A DNA stretch of 64,000 nt from Diphasiastrum complanatum (GCA_029204225.1 CM055102.1:518839-582838), one strand, 5' to 3'. Numbered from the stretch's first letter, positions 1 through 11,298 are shown. Notes: generated by a model from the sequence alone, not told the origin. Translations and numbers: made by a program.

Positions 1-405
1 AAAGCAAGCTCCTCACCCAGCAAGTGGTGGTCAAAGCTAGACATTGCAAGGGTCCAAGGCTGCAACTGTAGAACTATCAGTTCCTTCATCCTTTCATCAA
101 TATCTCATCGTGTTTTCTTACCGTTATCAAACCGTCCATTCAAAACTGTTCCTACCACCAATTTTTTATGAATCCATCCCCTTGAGACTGATAACCAAAG
201 TTTGTGCAACCTGCAAAACGAAGGTTTTCCTTAAGATTGAAACTTCAACTGAGAGAAGAACCACGAAAACACCCAGAAGCAAATGGAGGATACAGACCTC
301 CCAGAAGTTGGAATCTGCCAAGCAATCAAAGATGAAACCGTCAATGGCAGATACAAGTGACAAAACAAAGAGACACATGGGAAGCACTCGAGCATGCACT
401 TTCGT
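1..405 (+). mobile_element. 3' internal end of an upstream D/E-family gypsy-type element
   Basis: This stretch matches, in the same order, the part of element E that lies just inside its 3' LTR (minus strand, about 11960 to 11540). Both encode peptides with the motifs GSKA, VELSVPSSFHQ, KVCAT and RWRIQTSQ-like runs. In E about 240 bp and a polypurine tract separate this sequence from the LTR. Here the match stops near 405 and the sequence jumps into the middle of the family LTR. I infer an upstream element that lost its polypurine tract and the first half of its LTR by deletion. Confidence 0.7.
44..400 (+). pseudogene. C-terminal part of gypsy accessory ORF
   Basis: A roughly 119-codon open stretch, basic and Ser/Thr/Lys-rich, with the motifs VELSVPSSFHQ and STERRTTKTPR. 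It is clearly homologous to the minus-strand reading frame at 11572-11961 of element E, and sits in the same place between coiled-coil coding sequence and the 3' LTR. No known domain is recognised. The frame stays open into LTR sequence past 405, so the last 20 or so residues of the ORF are chimeric. It is the far end of a retrotransposon accessory protein, not a host gene. Confidence 0.5.
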
Positions 406-409
406 AAAG

Positions 410-1000
410 CGGATTAGCTTCTTTTCTTGTTTGTGGATTAATGTAGGAACCAGCATCAGGTAAACTAAATAGGCTGGATCTGTGGTGTAGTTCTTGCATA
501 TCTCTTTACAATCCAGTTCTTGATGTCTTTGGGATGTCCAAGAATTAAAAGGCTGGTTGGTTTCTTGATTCTTGGACTTCTAACATTTTGTAGATTAGTT
601 CTTGTTTCTTGTTTTGTCAATTTATGCAAGTGTAGCTCAGTTTAGTAATGTTTAGGCTCTCATTCACTTCGTTTTAAGAGTAGGTGGTTGTAGAATCTAT
701 TGAACGTTCATTTGGGCTGCACTCTGATCTGTGAATGAGCGTTCTTGGCTTGCATCTATGTTAGAATGTAAGTGCATTCAAGAGAGTTCGTCCCTGAGTA
801 GTCCTCTGACAGGCAAGACAAAAAATATACTACAATGACAATCTATCCCTTTTGTCTGGTTTGGCATCGTAATATCAAGAGCACACATAACGGATGCCCT
901 GAAGCCTGGTAACAGGCAAAATACCAAGTCGTAAAAGTTGTAAGCAAGAAGTAAAAAAACCATAGTAAACAGATCATTTGGACCTTTGGATCTGTAAACA
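410..1000 (+). repeat. 5' LTR of element D, 5'-truncated
   Basis: It matches the downstream half of the family LTR seen complete at 10159-11280 (reverse) and as the solo LTR 26794-27937. The end TCTGTAAACA corresponds to the TCTGTCAACA end of the solo copy. The left edge is a junction with upstream-element internal DNA near 405-412. Because internal DNA of one copy enters and internal DNA of the next follows, this LTR appears shared by two tandem elements. Confidence 0.75.
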
Positions 1001-1018
1001 TTTGGCATTGTTGCCCAT
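1001..1018 (+). other. Degenerate primer binding site of element D
   Basis: Directly after the LTR end comes TTTGGCATTGTTGCC. Plant Tat/Athila-type gypsy elements carry a TGGCGCCGTTGCC site complementary to the tRNA-Asp 3' end. The differences here are CpG-to-TpG/CpA type changes expected of a methylated, decaying copy. The assignment rests on this resemblance and on its position. Confidence 0.5.
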
Positions 1019-1084
1019 TGAGCTCTAACACCTTCTACATCAGAAACCCGCAACCTTGTCCACGCTCCGTCACGATCCCCCCCT

Positions 1085-2000
1085 GTGTTGAAATCTCAAC
1101 CAAAGAGCTCGTGTCCAATCTCAACCGATGCACTCTATTGAATCTCAACCGACACACTCTCTCTCAGATCTCAACCGATGGTCATCCGTTACATCTCGAC
1201 CAACGGTAGTCTATTGAAATCTCGACCAACGGTTTCCACTCAGATCTCGACCGACGGTACTCCATCAGATCTCAACCAACGGTCTCATTCCAATCTCGAC
1301 CCACGGCCATGCGTCAGATCTCAACCGAAGCCTTTTTCTAAAATCTCGACCCACGGCCCTCAATCAAATCTCACCGACGGTGCCCTGTGAAATCTCGACC
1401 GATGACCCTCAATCAAATCTCAGCCGACGGTGCCCTGTGAAATCTCAACCGATGGCCCTCAGTAAGATCTCGACCGGCGCCTCTTGTGTCAGATTTCGAT
1501 CGACGCCATCAGTCAGATCTCAACCGATATCCATTGGTCAGATCTCGACTGACGCTATCAATCAGATCTCGACCGATGCCATCAGTTAGATCTCGACCGA
1601 CGCCATCAGTTAGATCTTGACCGACGCCATCAGTTAGATCTCAATCGACGCTATCAGTCAGATCTCGACCGACGCCCTCAATCAAATCTCAACCGAAGCC
1701 AATCGTTCAGATCTCGACCGACGAGTTGTCTAAATCTCAACCGACGCACTCAGTTAGATCTCAATCGATGGCCTCAGTAAAATTTCAACCGACGAGATCC
1801 ACTTACAATCTCAACCAACGACCTCGCGTCAGATCTCGACCGACGCTTCACATCATATCTCAACCGACATCCTCGCGTCAGAACTCGATCGACACCCTCG
1901 TGTCAGATCTCAACCGATGACCTCGCATCAGATCTCGACCGACGCCCTCGCGTCAATTCTCAACCGACGGATGATCTTAGATCTCAACCGACCCTTGAAC
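1085..2000 (+). repeat. Tandem array, unit about 24 bp (element D)
   Basis: More than 30 imperfect copies of a unit like GATCTCGACCGACGCCATCA. Spacing is close to 24 bp in the homogeneous part (about 1500-1700) and more variable elsewhere. Because 24 is a multiple of three, several frames stay open with 8-residue periodicity. These are not taken as genes. Element E carries the same repeat in the same place (after the 5' LTR, before gag), and element H carries a shorter array. Confidence 0.9.
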
Positions 2001-3399
2001 CATTGAGACCATAATCAAACACACTACAGTCATTGCAACCACCTTCTAGTCGTAACAATCACATTGCACCGTAGTGACCGCTCTGCACTGTGAGATTTGC
2101 ATTGAGCCGTAGGAAATACATTCAACAAAACCCCCATTGCTTCACTCTTTGCACCGTAGCCACTGAACAGACACCGTACTCATTTGCCATTTTTGTCCAC
2201 CATCCTATCCGCCCTCAACCGCAGTCCCGTTGCTTCCAACCGCACTACATGCATTACAACCGCATCGAACCGACTCACATCTGTAGTGATTACCTTGAGA
2301 CATAGCCATCGCACACAACTACGTTACACCGTAGTGATCGTCGTGAGCCGCAACCATCGTCAACAACAGCACCACAGCTATCGTAACAATCGTAAATCAC
2401 CACAACACTCCCCAATCCACTCATCTCTGTTCTCGACCCATGGAAACCGCAAGCCATCTACTCTTCAGCTGTAGCAGCCTCATTCCCCTACAACTTGAGC
2501 ATATCCAACACACGCACACATCAATCTATACTGATTACCTTGACCCGTAGGTCCTAACTAACCACCATCATTGCAATAGATCCCAAGTGACCACAATACA
2601 CCAGCCCGTAACTAACCAAAACTGATTGCAATCCAGCAGACCGCCTTCCATTGCCACAGCAACACACCGCATTAGGTTGCAATCCACCACAATTCGACCT
2701 GGAATAATCATCTCGAAGTCAACCACATACCATCAACATTCAAGCACCCCCACAACATCTTCGCAACCATCCCCATCCACCATTGCAACCGTTTCCGTCC
2801 CACACAACCGCATTCGTCCGTCGTAGCCGCATCCAACCACACTCATTTGCCCTACGACTACCCTCGGCCACCTTCACCGCAACACACGGACACCGTAAAC
2901 ACCGCCACTCACCCTGGAACGGACATCGCATTCCACCGCAACTGACCACCCCCTCACCACCTTACGACTACACTCAGACCCTTCCACCGCAAACCATCTC
3001 CTACTCAAGCCACATCCACCCTTGAACATTCATATTGCACTCCTTCTCAACCACCTTCCACCTCCATCAGCATTCCAATCCCAATAGACCGCAACTAACT
3101 GCAATAGTCCACACTAAACCATCAACCTTTGAATCGCATTCCACCGCATCTATCGCACTCACCCGTCTCCACCGCAATTAACGCCACAGATCGCAACACA
3201 CTACAATCGATCGCTAATACCACACTCAATCTCCGCACCCGTAAACACCGCATACTACCATAGACACCGCAATCATAATGCCTTCACCCTTCACTTGTCA
3301 CCCGTAGTGATCCTTAGCACCCACACCAGACCGTAGACCGTAAACCGTAGGGACCGCAAAAAACCCAAAAAAAAACCTATTCAAAAACACCAATACCCA
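2001..3399 (+). other. G-poor, C/A-rich leader of element D
   Basis: About 1.4 kb between the tandem array and gag whose plus strand is dominated by C and A (recurrent ACCGCA, CCACAA, ATCGCA) with very few G. Open frames here are Thr/Pro/His/Ser-rich low-complexity translations and no domain is visible. The corresponding interval in E (about 14906-15190) is only about 280 bp, so the leader was gained in D or deleted in E. Confidence 0.6.
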
Positions 3400-4740
3400 A
3401 TGGACCAACAAAAAGACCCTGAAATTCCAGACGATTATCGATACGAGGTCAGGTCCCCTATAGCTAAACAAATCAGACGCCATAGGTTCTACCGAATGGC
3501 GGGCCTAACTCTAGGAGCCATCAACAAACCCGTTCGACGGACAAGAACCTAATAGAGCATAGTCTTCACGAGCACGACCCCTTTTTTCTGGTGTTGAGCC
3601 CTCACAGGTCAGAACCACCCCTAATGGAGTTCCTGCTACCCACGGAGCTCATTTTGAAAGATGTACACCCAAGCTAGATCTACCAAAGTTTGACGGTAGT
3701 TTGGACCCTCAAAGATTTTTGTAAATCTTTGAGAATGCATGTGATGTGTATGGTGAAACATCTCCTGATGCTATGGTCCAGCTGTTTTCGATGACCATGA
3801 TCGCTAAAGCACGTGATTGGTTTTTCAACCTTGATCGTGACAAAAAGACAGACTGGTCAATTTTGAAAGAATCTTTTATCAAGCGTTTTAAGCCCTTTCA
3901 CTTGATCGAGAGCCCTTTTGTCAAATTGAGTAACATCAAAATGGAAAAAGACGAACGTGTGCGAGACTATATTGAGCATTTCAAACGTCTCAAAAGTCAA
4001 GTCCAAGAACAGTTCTATGAACAGATGCTTATCATCTGGTTTTTAGGCGGCCTTCCAAGATGGATTAGATGCGAGCTTAAATTCAATGATGAATATACGA
4101 GCCTAGAGTTAGCTATGTCTGATGCCATCAAGGAGGAAGATGAAGGATCAAATGTTGATGAATCAAGGGAAATACGAGCACCACGTGCTCCTCTCTATGA
4201 GTTGAAGCCAATCGAGGACACCCGAGATCAGCTTTGGAAATTCTAGTTGGAGTTGTTTAATAAGCAACATCAACTACAGATGGAGAAACTCAAGCTACCC
4301 TGAAGTCTATCCAAAGCAGTATGTCTGGTCAGTCAAACCCTACACAGGTACCTTATAGACGAAAAACAATATGGTGCCCACACTGCCGGGCTACGCATCT
4401 TGTTGATGCTTGTCCTTCATATCTGCCTATCCAAGCACATACAGTCCAACAATATGAAGCACAACCATCACATTCTCGACATTCCTTGACTTATCCCGAA
4501 TACCCACCAGAAAGTCCAGAACCATTAGCCATACAAGATGGCTATGCTATTATACAAGGGCCATTGCACACTAGATGTTTCATCTGTGGTGAAACTGGCC
4601 ACATCATGGTTGATTGTCCAATTAAGACCCAGTACCATGCCGAGTGTCTTGATTTTATCAGAAAACACAGTTTCAAAGACTGTCCAAAACAACCAACTAA
4701 GATCCTATCTGCTCGTCACGTCAGTTATGAATCCCGATAG
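3400..4740 (+). pseudogene. gag: gag polyprotein, element D (broken)
   Basis: Capsid/nucleocapsid precursor of a gypsy-type element. The ATG at 3400 (MDQQKDPEI...) has a counterpart at 14905 in E. A retrotransposon gag domain lies at about 3746-4100 (motifs ARDWFFNLDRD, LKESFIKRFKPF, RVRDYIEHFKRLK). Two zinc knuckles follow: CPHCRATHLVDAC near 4375-4415 and CFICGETGHIMVDC near 4575-4617. In-frame stops before 3746 and a frame change between 4246 and 4321 break it. Gag coats the element RNA in cytoplasmic particles. This copy cannot give a full protein without recoding. Confidence 0.8.
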
Positions 4741-6021
4741 GATCTTCACGACAACAACACGAGCACTATAGCACCCTCCCGCTCAACCTGCTGCTCACTC
4801 GATAAGTTTCTAGCAAACTTCTACAATACCACACAATACACCAGCTCCATAATGAAAAAAAAACAATATGAAATGAGTCCTTGTTGAAAGAAAGTGAAAC
4901 CGATATTCCGTCATCTGCTACAATGTTCAACCAAGAGCAACCTCCACAAGGAACTGACAGTTTTTCTCCACTTCTACAATCTCAAATCTATTTGTCTTTC
5001 CATATCTTGATACGATTTCTAATGTGTTAATACATAATAAATCTAGGATTCGAAAATCCAGATAGAGATTCGGTTCTGAATCTCTTGTTCAGAGAGGCCC
5101 TCTAGACATAATACCTCATCCATACTTGCATATTAAGCTATATTTTATAACATCTGCTATCAATGATGGTAGATTTAGTATAACCTACCCTGTCTTGTTT
5201 TGACAAGGGCATGTCAGAGTAAATCACACTACTCTACACAACAACTGAAATATTGCAACTATCAAGGTACATTATCAATGTTGATGAATGCAAGTTTTGT
5301 TCCACAAGTGCTCTACAACCTTCACTCTCTGTAACATTGGTATCTCCCTTGTTTATTTTTTGTCATTGTTTAATTTTGATAATTTCTTCTAAATGCATAT
5401 TTCTTTTAGATTTGTTTTTAGTTCATCAAAGATAGCCATTGCAGAGGAGACATCATGTAGCGTACCTCAAGAATAACTTGTCATTAGTCTATCAATTTTT
5501 CAGTCACCTTATACAAAGTTTCGTATTTTTGTGCATCCACCAAATCTGCACAGTCCATGTCATGTCCGAGTTGATTCCTGCATCTAATTGCCATATTCAT
5601 CTCCGAGACAACTACAGTAAGATCGAAACAAATTTAGCTAAAATTTGTTCAATCTTTAGTCCAGTCGCATGTTCAACGAGTTTCAACTACGTGTTCCACA
5701 AGCCGATCCAATTCTGAGCATGAACAGTTACCAACAACAACATCCCCACCAACAGATTTTTTTTTTTTTTTTTTTTTTGGGGGGGGGAGGGGGTGGGGAG
5801 AGAGTGGATCTGCTTGGATCCACTAGAGCAGTTATGCTGCCAACAACAACATCAGCAAGATCGACAGCCAAGGTCACAAGTCAAATATGAAAAAGACAAC
5901 GCTAAAGACAACAGATGGGTAATCCGAAGAGACTCAATTGGAAGAAGTACCCAAGTCAGGACAAAGATCCTTCAGAAAAAGGAAACACAAGCATTGGAAA
6001 ATTAGTCTCCTTCTTCAACCA
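4741..6021 (+). other. Element D 3' internal region (accessory relic)
   Basis: Parallels 13521-12370 of E on the opposite strand. Shared landmarks are the stretch around SRYIINVDECKFCS (near 5260), the peptide LGSTRAV (near 5815) and the ETQALEN motif (near 5985). A T20-G9 homopolymer block lies at 5758-5790, exactly where E has a shorter equivalent. No pol domain is seen, and stops occur in all frames. Near 6021 the sequence jumps into the middle of the LTR, removing the coiled-coil part retained in E. Confidence 0.5.
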
Positions 6022-6504
6022 AGCTGATTCTTGGACTTCTAACATGCTGCAGATTAGTTCTTGTTTCTTGTTTTGTCAATTTATGCAAGTGTAGCTCAGC
6101 GCATGCACCAAGCAGGTGGCCTTTAAGGTGAGTGAGGGTGGCAACGAACTCGACCAGGTTTAGTAATGCTTAGGCTCTTTAAGAGTAGGTAGCTACAGAA
6201 TCTATTGAACGTTCATTTGGGACGCACTCTGATCTGTGAATGAGCGTTCTTGGCTTGCATCTCTATTAGAATGTAAGTGCGTTCTAGAGAGTTCATCCCT
6301 GAGTAGTCCTCTGACAAGCAGGACAAAAAATATACTACAATGACAATCTATTCCTTCTGTCTGGTTTGGCATCGTAATATCAAGAGCACACATAATGAAT
6401 ACCCTGAAGCCTGGTAACAGTAGAATAACAAGTCGTAGAAGCTGTAAGCAAGAAGTAAAAAAACCGTAGTAAACATATCCTCTGGACCTTTGGATCTGTA
6501 AACA
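6022..6504 (+). repeat. 3' LTR of element D, 5'-truncated
   Basis: Begins inside the family LTR at GATTCTTGGACTTCTAACAT and runs to the end TCTGTAAACA at 6504. An extra unrelated patch sits near 6100-6155. The missing 5' half mirrors the truncation at 410, but the breakpoint is different. Confidence 0.75.
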
Positions 6505-6540
6505 ATCATGAACATAGATCTCATGATTGATTAAATTCCA

Positions 6541-7600
6541 TCAAGTTGGAAGTGACAATTTCACTACACTTTCAAGAGCATTTTTTAACTTGAAAAATGG
6601 ATCTTTGGCCAAATGTTTGGTTAAGATATCACCTATGCACTCGGATGATGACACATGATGTTTTTGTACCTCCTTGGATTGCACCTTCTCCCTCACAAAG
6701 TGATCATGAGCTATCTCAATATGCTTTGTTCTAGCATGGAAGATCGGATTGGTAGCAATTTGTTGAGAAGCTTGATTGTCACAATAGATGAAAGGGATCT
6801 TCTCGGCCTTTAGCACTTGTAGTTCCACCAAAAGTCTTCTTAGCCACATGAGTTCTTTGGTTGTTGAAGTCAATGTCTTGTACTCGGCTTCACAAGAGGA
6901 AAGTGAGATAGTGTATCTTGCTTTTTTAAAAGCCAAGATATCACTCCTCCACAAAGGAAAGTTGCAAATGCACTTGTAGATCTCCTATCCATCTTGTCTC
7001 CTACAAATTCTGAATCCAAATATGCCCTCAAGTACAAGTTAGATCCTTGATAGAGAATGCCAAAAAATCTAGTAGAAGAGATATATCTAAGTACTCTCTT
7101 GGCACTTTTCCAATGATGCATCAAAGGACCTTGCATATATTGACTTAACTTGCTTACACTATAACTCAAATCTGGTCTAGTGATTGTCAAATAGATTAAG
7201 AAGCCTATTAGCTTTCTTAAGAGTGTTCTCAAAGGATGCTTCATCACCATCATTAGAAACTTTACAAACTTGCTCCATAGGGGTGTCAATCCCTTTACAA
7301 TCTTTCATGCCAAGCCTTTTAAGAATGGAAGTAGCATACTTTGATCGACTTATAAAAGTGAAATCACTACCTCTAGAGACTTCTATTCCAAGTATGAACT
7401 TTAGAAGACTTAGATTTACCATCTTGAATTCACTAAACAATGCAACTTTAACTTTTCTTATGCCTTCATCATCATGTTCTGTCAATATCATATCATCAAC
7501 ATAAAGAACTAAAATGATGATCTTACCATCATTACACTTGATGTACAAAGAAGGTCCATAAGAACTAATCACAAAGAACCCTTTGCCATTTTCAACTTCT
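6541..7600 (-). pseudogene. pol: Copia relic B: reverse transcriptase-RNase H
   Basis: Three minus-strand segments in sequence give the C-terminal half of a Ty1/copia pol. The RT palm has YVDD (in VLYVDDMILTE, near 7480), then LGIEVSR, RPDLSYSVSKLSQ and an RNase H domain with LSSCEAEYK, YCDNQAS and HARTKHIEIAHD. Frame changes occur near 7180 and 6870-6960, so it is not functional. It is close in sequence to the RT-RNase H of element A. The N-terminal part of pol is missing beyond 7600, and the 3' side stops shortly before the D LTR. Confidence 0.85.
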
Positions 7601-7627
7601 CTTGGAAAACTTTAACCATGCTAAGGT

Positions 7628-7646
7628 GGGGGGGGGGGGGGGGGGG
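7628..7646. repeat. 19-bp G homopolymer
   Basis: Uninterrupted run of 19 G at the edge of copia relic B, marking or lying near the breakpoint where pol homology ends. Run length in assemblies of such tracts is often unreliable. Confidence 0.9.
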
Positions 7647-9180
7647 CTCTTTGGCCTTGCCCTAACATTTTCAGTTATCAATTATTCTTGCTGATAACCA
7701 TCGTGATTCCATATTTCCATACCACAAATTCACACATTCCCATACTTCTTGTGCCCACATGTCCAATTCTCACATTTGAGTGTCTGATTTCAATTTTCTT
7801 TTCCTATTATCTTGAACCACCATAAATTATCGTCACACCAATTTTTCAATTTCTGTAACCATTCCAAGTGACAAGGTTCTTCATTCTCTGAGTTGCCGAA
7901 CTTCTCCAAGTGACAAGCTAGAGCAATCCTGGCTCGAAATTGACCACCCTTGGAAAACAAAGGGTTTTTTCTATTAGTCAAAATATTTTTCAGTACATCA
8001 AAATTGTGCTCGGCATTGTTGGCATTTTTACTTCCAGGCCAATTCTAAAGTCATAAAACTTTCGACTAGCCACATTCAGATGGGATGGGACCTATTTCTA
8101 GATAAACCAAAATTTCTTGTTGTGGACTGGGACCTCTTTTTGTTGACATTCTATGCTCAATGTTACGCAATTTTTGTCGGTATCTAGATACACATCCAAC
8201 ATATTTGTGAAAATTTTCATATATATCAGCTCGATTTTGGTGACAAAAATTTGGCTAAGTAATTTTTTGATGTGAATGCAATCTAAACTTAGTGAATTCA
8301 ATTCTCTGATAACGACCTGTACTATAGACTATACTTCACACGTGTGAAGCCTTCATCAAGTGTTTTGATCAAAATTTGATTGTTTTGCTTGATTAGATCA
8401 AGATTTGAGTACTAATGTTTGAATAGATTGATTGAACAAGGAGCTAATCACTTAGGATCTTTAGTAGATCCATTAAGAGTCCAAACATTGTTTTTACCAA
8501 TTAATGTTTTCATTGCTTTCACTTTCAACTCTTTCATCATTGTCATTGATATTCAAATCATCATGCTCATTTGGCTCTTTAAAATAATTGACTATTTCAT
8601 CTTTTTAATTATGTGAATGCTCTTGTGCATAGCTTTCCCCATCGCTTTCATCTCCTCCATCATCAATATTTGTTGTTGCATCTTTGAGCTTGATATTTTT
8701 CGAGAGATTTTCTTTTTGTCTTGGTTTGCATGACAAATAACCACCTCAAATTGGATGGGTCAGAGTAAAGAGCTATTTGTGTACATAAAAATAACATACA
8801 TAATTTGAAGATTTGAATCTAGTGTGCTCAACAATTGATTTAAAAGTACTAACAATTATTACATGTTGGTAATACCAATGTTTCACTAGCTATTTGAAAC
8901 CATTTAATATTCAACAAAACGATCTTGAAAGATCTATAGTCAACATCTAGTATCTCTTGTATGTTCCGACGTAATTGAGGTCACTTTTGAATATTCTTTG
9001 AGTTACTATGATTGGCTCAATGAAACCTTGCCATCACCCCATAATCGAATGTTGTTCTCTTTTTGTTGATTCATTCAATACGAAAATGTTGTCCACTAGA
9101 CCAAAGGATTGTATGTTGACTATATCTATCAAATAATATTTCAAAATAATGTGCTATAATAACAAGACAATTATTGACTA
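7647..9180. other. Unclassified AT-rich interval
   Basis: No gene recognised. Short minus-strand frames at 7790-7981 and 8098-8301 look coding-like in composition but match no family I know. At 8334-8349 lies the perfect palindrome CTTCACACGTGTGAAG, which also occurs in the LTRs of copia A, so part of this DNA may be old LTR sequence. The region immediately precedes the integrase relic of F but shows no gag or protease. Confidence 0.4.
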
Positions 9181-9189
9181 TTCTATACT

Positions 9190-10158
9190 GATATTCCCTC
9201 AGGAATATTATGCGAGGTACGGGCACCTCAATTTTGAAAGTTTGAATATGTTGAAGAAATTCAATATGGTGGAAGGCATTCCAAATATGGAGCATCCCGA
9301 AGGACATGTATGCGAAGGATGCATACTTGGTAAGTTTCAACGGAAGCCTTTTCCGATTGATGGGACTATCAAAGTTGGTGATAAGTTTGCCTTAATTCAT
9401 AGTGATGTATGTGGTCCAATGAGGACCGAATCCATTGGTTAATGCAAGTACTTCGTTACTTTTATTGATGATTTTTCAAGGTTTAAATGGATCTTTCCTA
9501 TGAAGGCAAAATCTGAAGTTTTTCAACGCTTCAAAGATTTTCTAGCTATGATAGAAAATCTATTTGGACATACTTTGAAAATACTACATACCGACCGAGG
9601 AGGGGAATACATTAAAAGTACGTTCGGCACGTTTCTTCAAAGCAAGGCATTCTACATCAAATGACTACACCTTACACACCGCAACAAAATGGTGTTGCCG
9701 AGAGAAAAAATCGCACAATCATGGAGATGGCTCGTTGCATGCTTAAGGCAAAGGGCGTTCCCCACAAGTTTTGGGCTGAAGCGGTTATTACGGTGGCATA
9801 CATTAGTAATCGGTGTCTGACTAAAGCCTTGAAGATTTTGACTCCTTATGAAGTTTGGTATGGTAAGAAGCCATCGGTTTCTCACTTTCGCACTTTTGGT
9901 TGCACGGCTTATGCGTTTATTCCCGATAAGCTAAGATCCAAACTAGATGATAAAGGAGTAAAATGCATTTTTATGGGCTATAGTAGTGAAAGTAAAGGCT
10001 ACAGATTGTTTAATGTGGATACTAACAAAATCATAGTGAGTCATGATGTTCATTTTGATGAGAAGAACTCCTATGATCTTGTGCCCATTCACGTCATGAA
10101 AGGGGACATCCCCCAAGATGACTATGTTGACTCGTAAATCCACTTCCGGATTTACATT
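9190..10158 (+). pseudogene. pol: Copia relic F: integrase fused to start of RNase H motif
   Basis: Plus-strand copia integrase. A zinc-binding region has ARYGHLNFESL and CEGCILGK; the core has HSDVCGP (first catalytic Asp, near 9400), HTDRGGEY (second, near 9590) and NGVAERKNRT (Glu, near 9695). The C-terminal region has GYSSESKGYRLF. In-frame stops at about 9439 and 9658 break it. After about 10110 the reverse transcriptase is missing and the sequence passes to an RNase H motif (TRKSTSG, 10127-10147). That motif is interrupted by element E and continues at 16899. F therefore lost its RT before E inserted. Confidence 0.85.
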
Positions 10159-11280
10159 TGTTGACAGATCCCCCGCTCCAGAGGACCTGTTGTTTACTTG
10201 TTTCTCTGATTCTTTCATTCCTTAGATGTCTTCTTGATTTAACAATGCCAACCCAGATAGAAGGGACAGAGTGTCATTTTAGTATTTTCTTTATGTCTTG
10301 CTTGTCAGAGGACTACTCAAGGACGTCGCTCTTGAACGCACTTACATTCTACATGGATGCAAGCCAAGAATGCTCATTCACAGATCAACATACAAACCAA
10401 TGTATGTTCTACAGATTCTACAGCTACCTACACTTAAAACGGACCGAAATCAGAGCCTACACTAAATTAACACTGTACTACCTTGCATAAATTGACAAAA
10501 CAAGAAACAAGAAACTAATCTACAGCATGTTAGATGTCCAAGAATCAAGAAACCAACCAGTCTTTTGATTCTTGGACATCCCAAGAACATCAAGAACTGG
10601 ATTGTACAGAGATATGCAAGAATCACACCACAAATCCAGCCTATTTAGTTTACTTGAATGCTGGCTTCTACATTAATCCACAAGAAAACAAGAAAGCTAA
10701 TCCACAACTAGGAAAGCAAGAAAACTAATCCACTCTAAATCCACAACCACACACAATATGAATGGAAGGGCATGATCATAGGGGCATCACTCAAGAAAAC
10801 CATCATGATCAAGGAGCTTAGTGTAGCATCAAACTCATTAAAAATCTTCTTATTAAGTATGGAGTAGAGACAATGCAAAAGCTTCTCTTCACAAAGAGGG
10901 AGTCTCTTAAATAAGCAAGAGAGCTCCTTAGGTGGCATCCTAGTGGACCACATTTCACAAATTACAAGTGGAATAATGCTCTCCACTAGAAGTCACCATC
11001 AAAAGGTGGCTCACTATACTTTCTTTAAGAGGAGTCTACTTGCATTTATTACATTTGCTTAGAAATACTAGTTCCGACATGGTCATTCCATCTTCCGTGA
11101 TTCACCATGAGGCTTACATAGTTCTTGCATGTCTTTCCTAGCTAGTATTTCTTGGCTCTCATACTCGGCTCTCAGTCTTCATTAGTCTCGTCTTCTCAGA
11201 GACCTCCTCGGTCTAAGGTGAGAGGTGCTCTTGAGTCGCTCTGTCCGAGTATCTTGAGGATTCGTCAGAATCAGCCAACA
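10159..11280 (-). repeat. 3' LTR of element E (complete, 1122 bp)
   Basis: On the minus strand it starts TGTTGGCTGATTCTGACG at 11280, directly after the polypurine tract, and ends ...GATCTGTCAACA at 10159, adjacent to the ACATT duplication. Along its length it matches the solo LTR at 26794-27937 and the truncated LTRs at 410-1000, 6022-6504 and 15929-16898. Confidence 0.9.
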
Positions 11281-11298
11281 TTATCCCACCCCTAATGT
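11281..11298 (-). other. Polypurine tract of element E
   Basis: Minus strand ACATTAGGGGTGGGATAA, immediately 5' of the LTR start. Element H has nearly the same tract (TTAGGGGTGGATAA at 39944-39957). It primes plus-strand DNA synthesis in LTR retroelements. Confidence 0.85.

Larger units (their letters stand above)
410..6504 (+). mobile_element. Element D: gypsy-type element with gag but no visible pol
   Basis: Order on the plus strand: truncated LTR (about 410-1000), primer-binding-like site, 24-bp tandem array, long G-poor leader, broken gag with two zinc knuckles, an accessory region, and a second truncated LTR (6022-6504). No protease, reverse transcriptase or integrase is visible between gag and the accessory region. 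That suggests a non-autonomous (LARD-like) derivative mobilised by a relative such as the one that left H. Both LTRs lack their 5' half, so target duplications cannot be checked. Element E at 10159-16898 is the same family on the other strand. Confidence 0.7.

Noticed and set aside
1018..1920. Series of plus-strand ORFs (1018-1209, 1178-1390, 1380-1589, 1726-1920) with repetitive Ser/Arg/Thr/Gln proteins
   Set aside because: They only translate the 24-bp tandem array, which stays open because its period is a multiple of three.
1085..2000. CRISPR-like array
   Set aside because: Units are contiguous and imperfect with no unique spacers; this is plant retrotransposon DNA.
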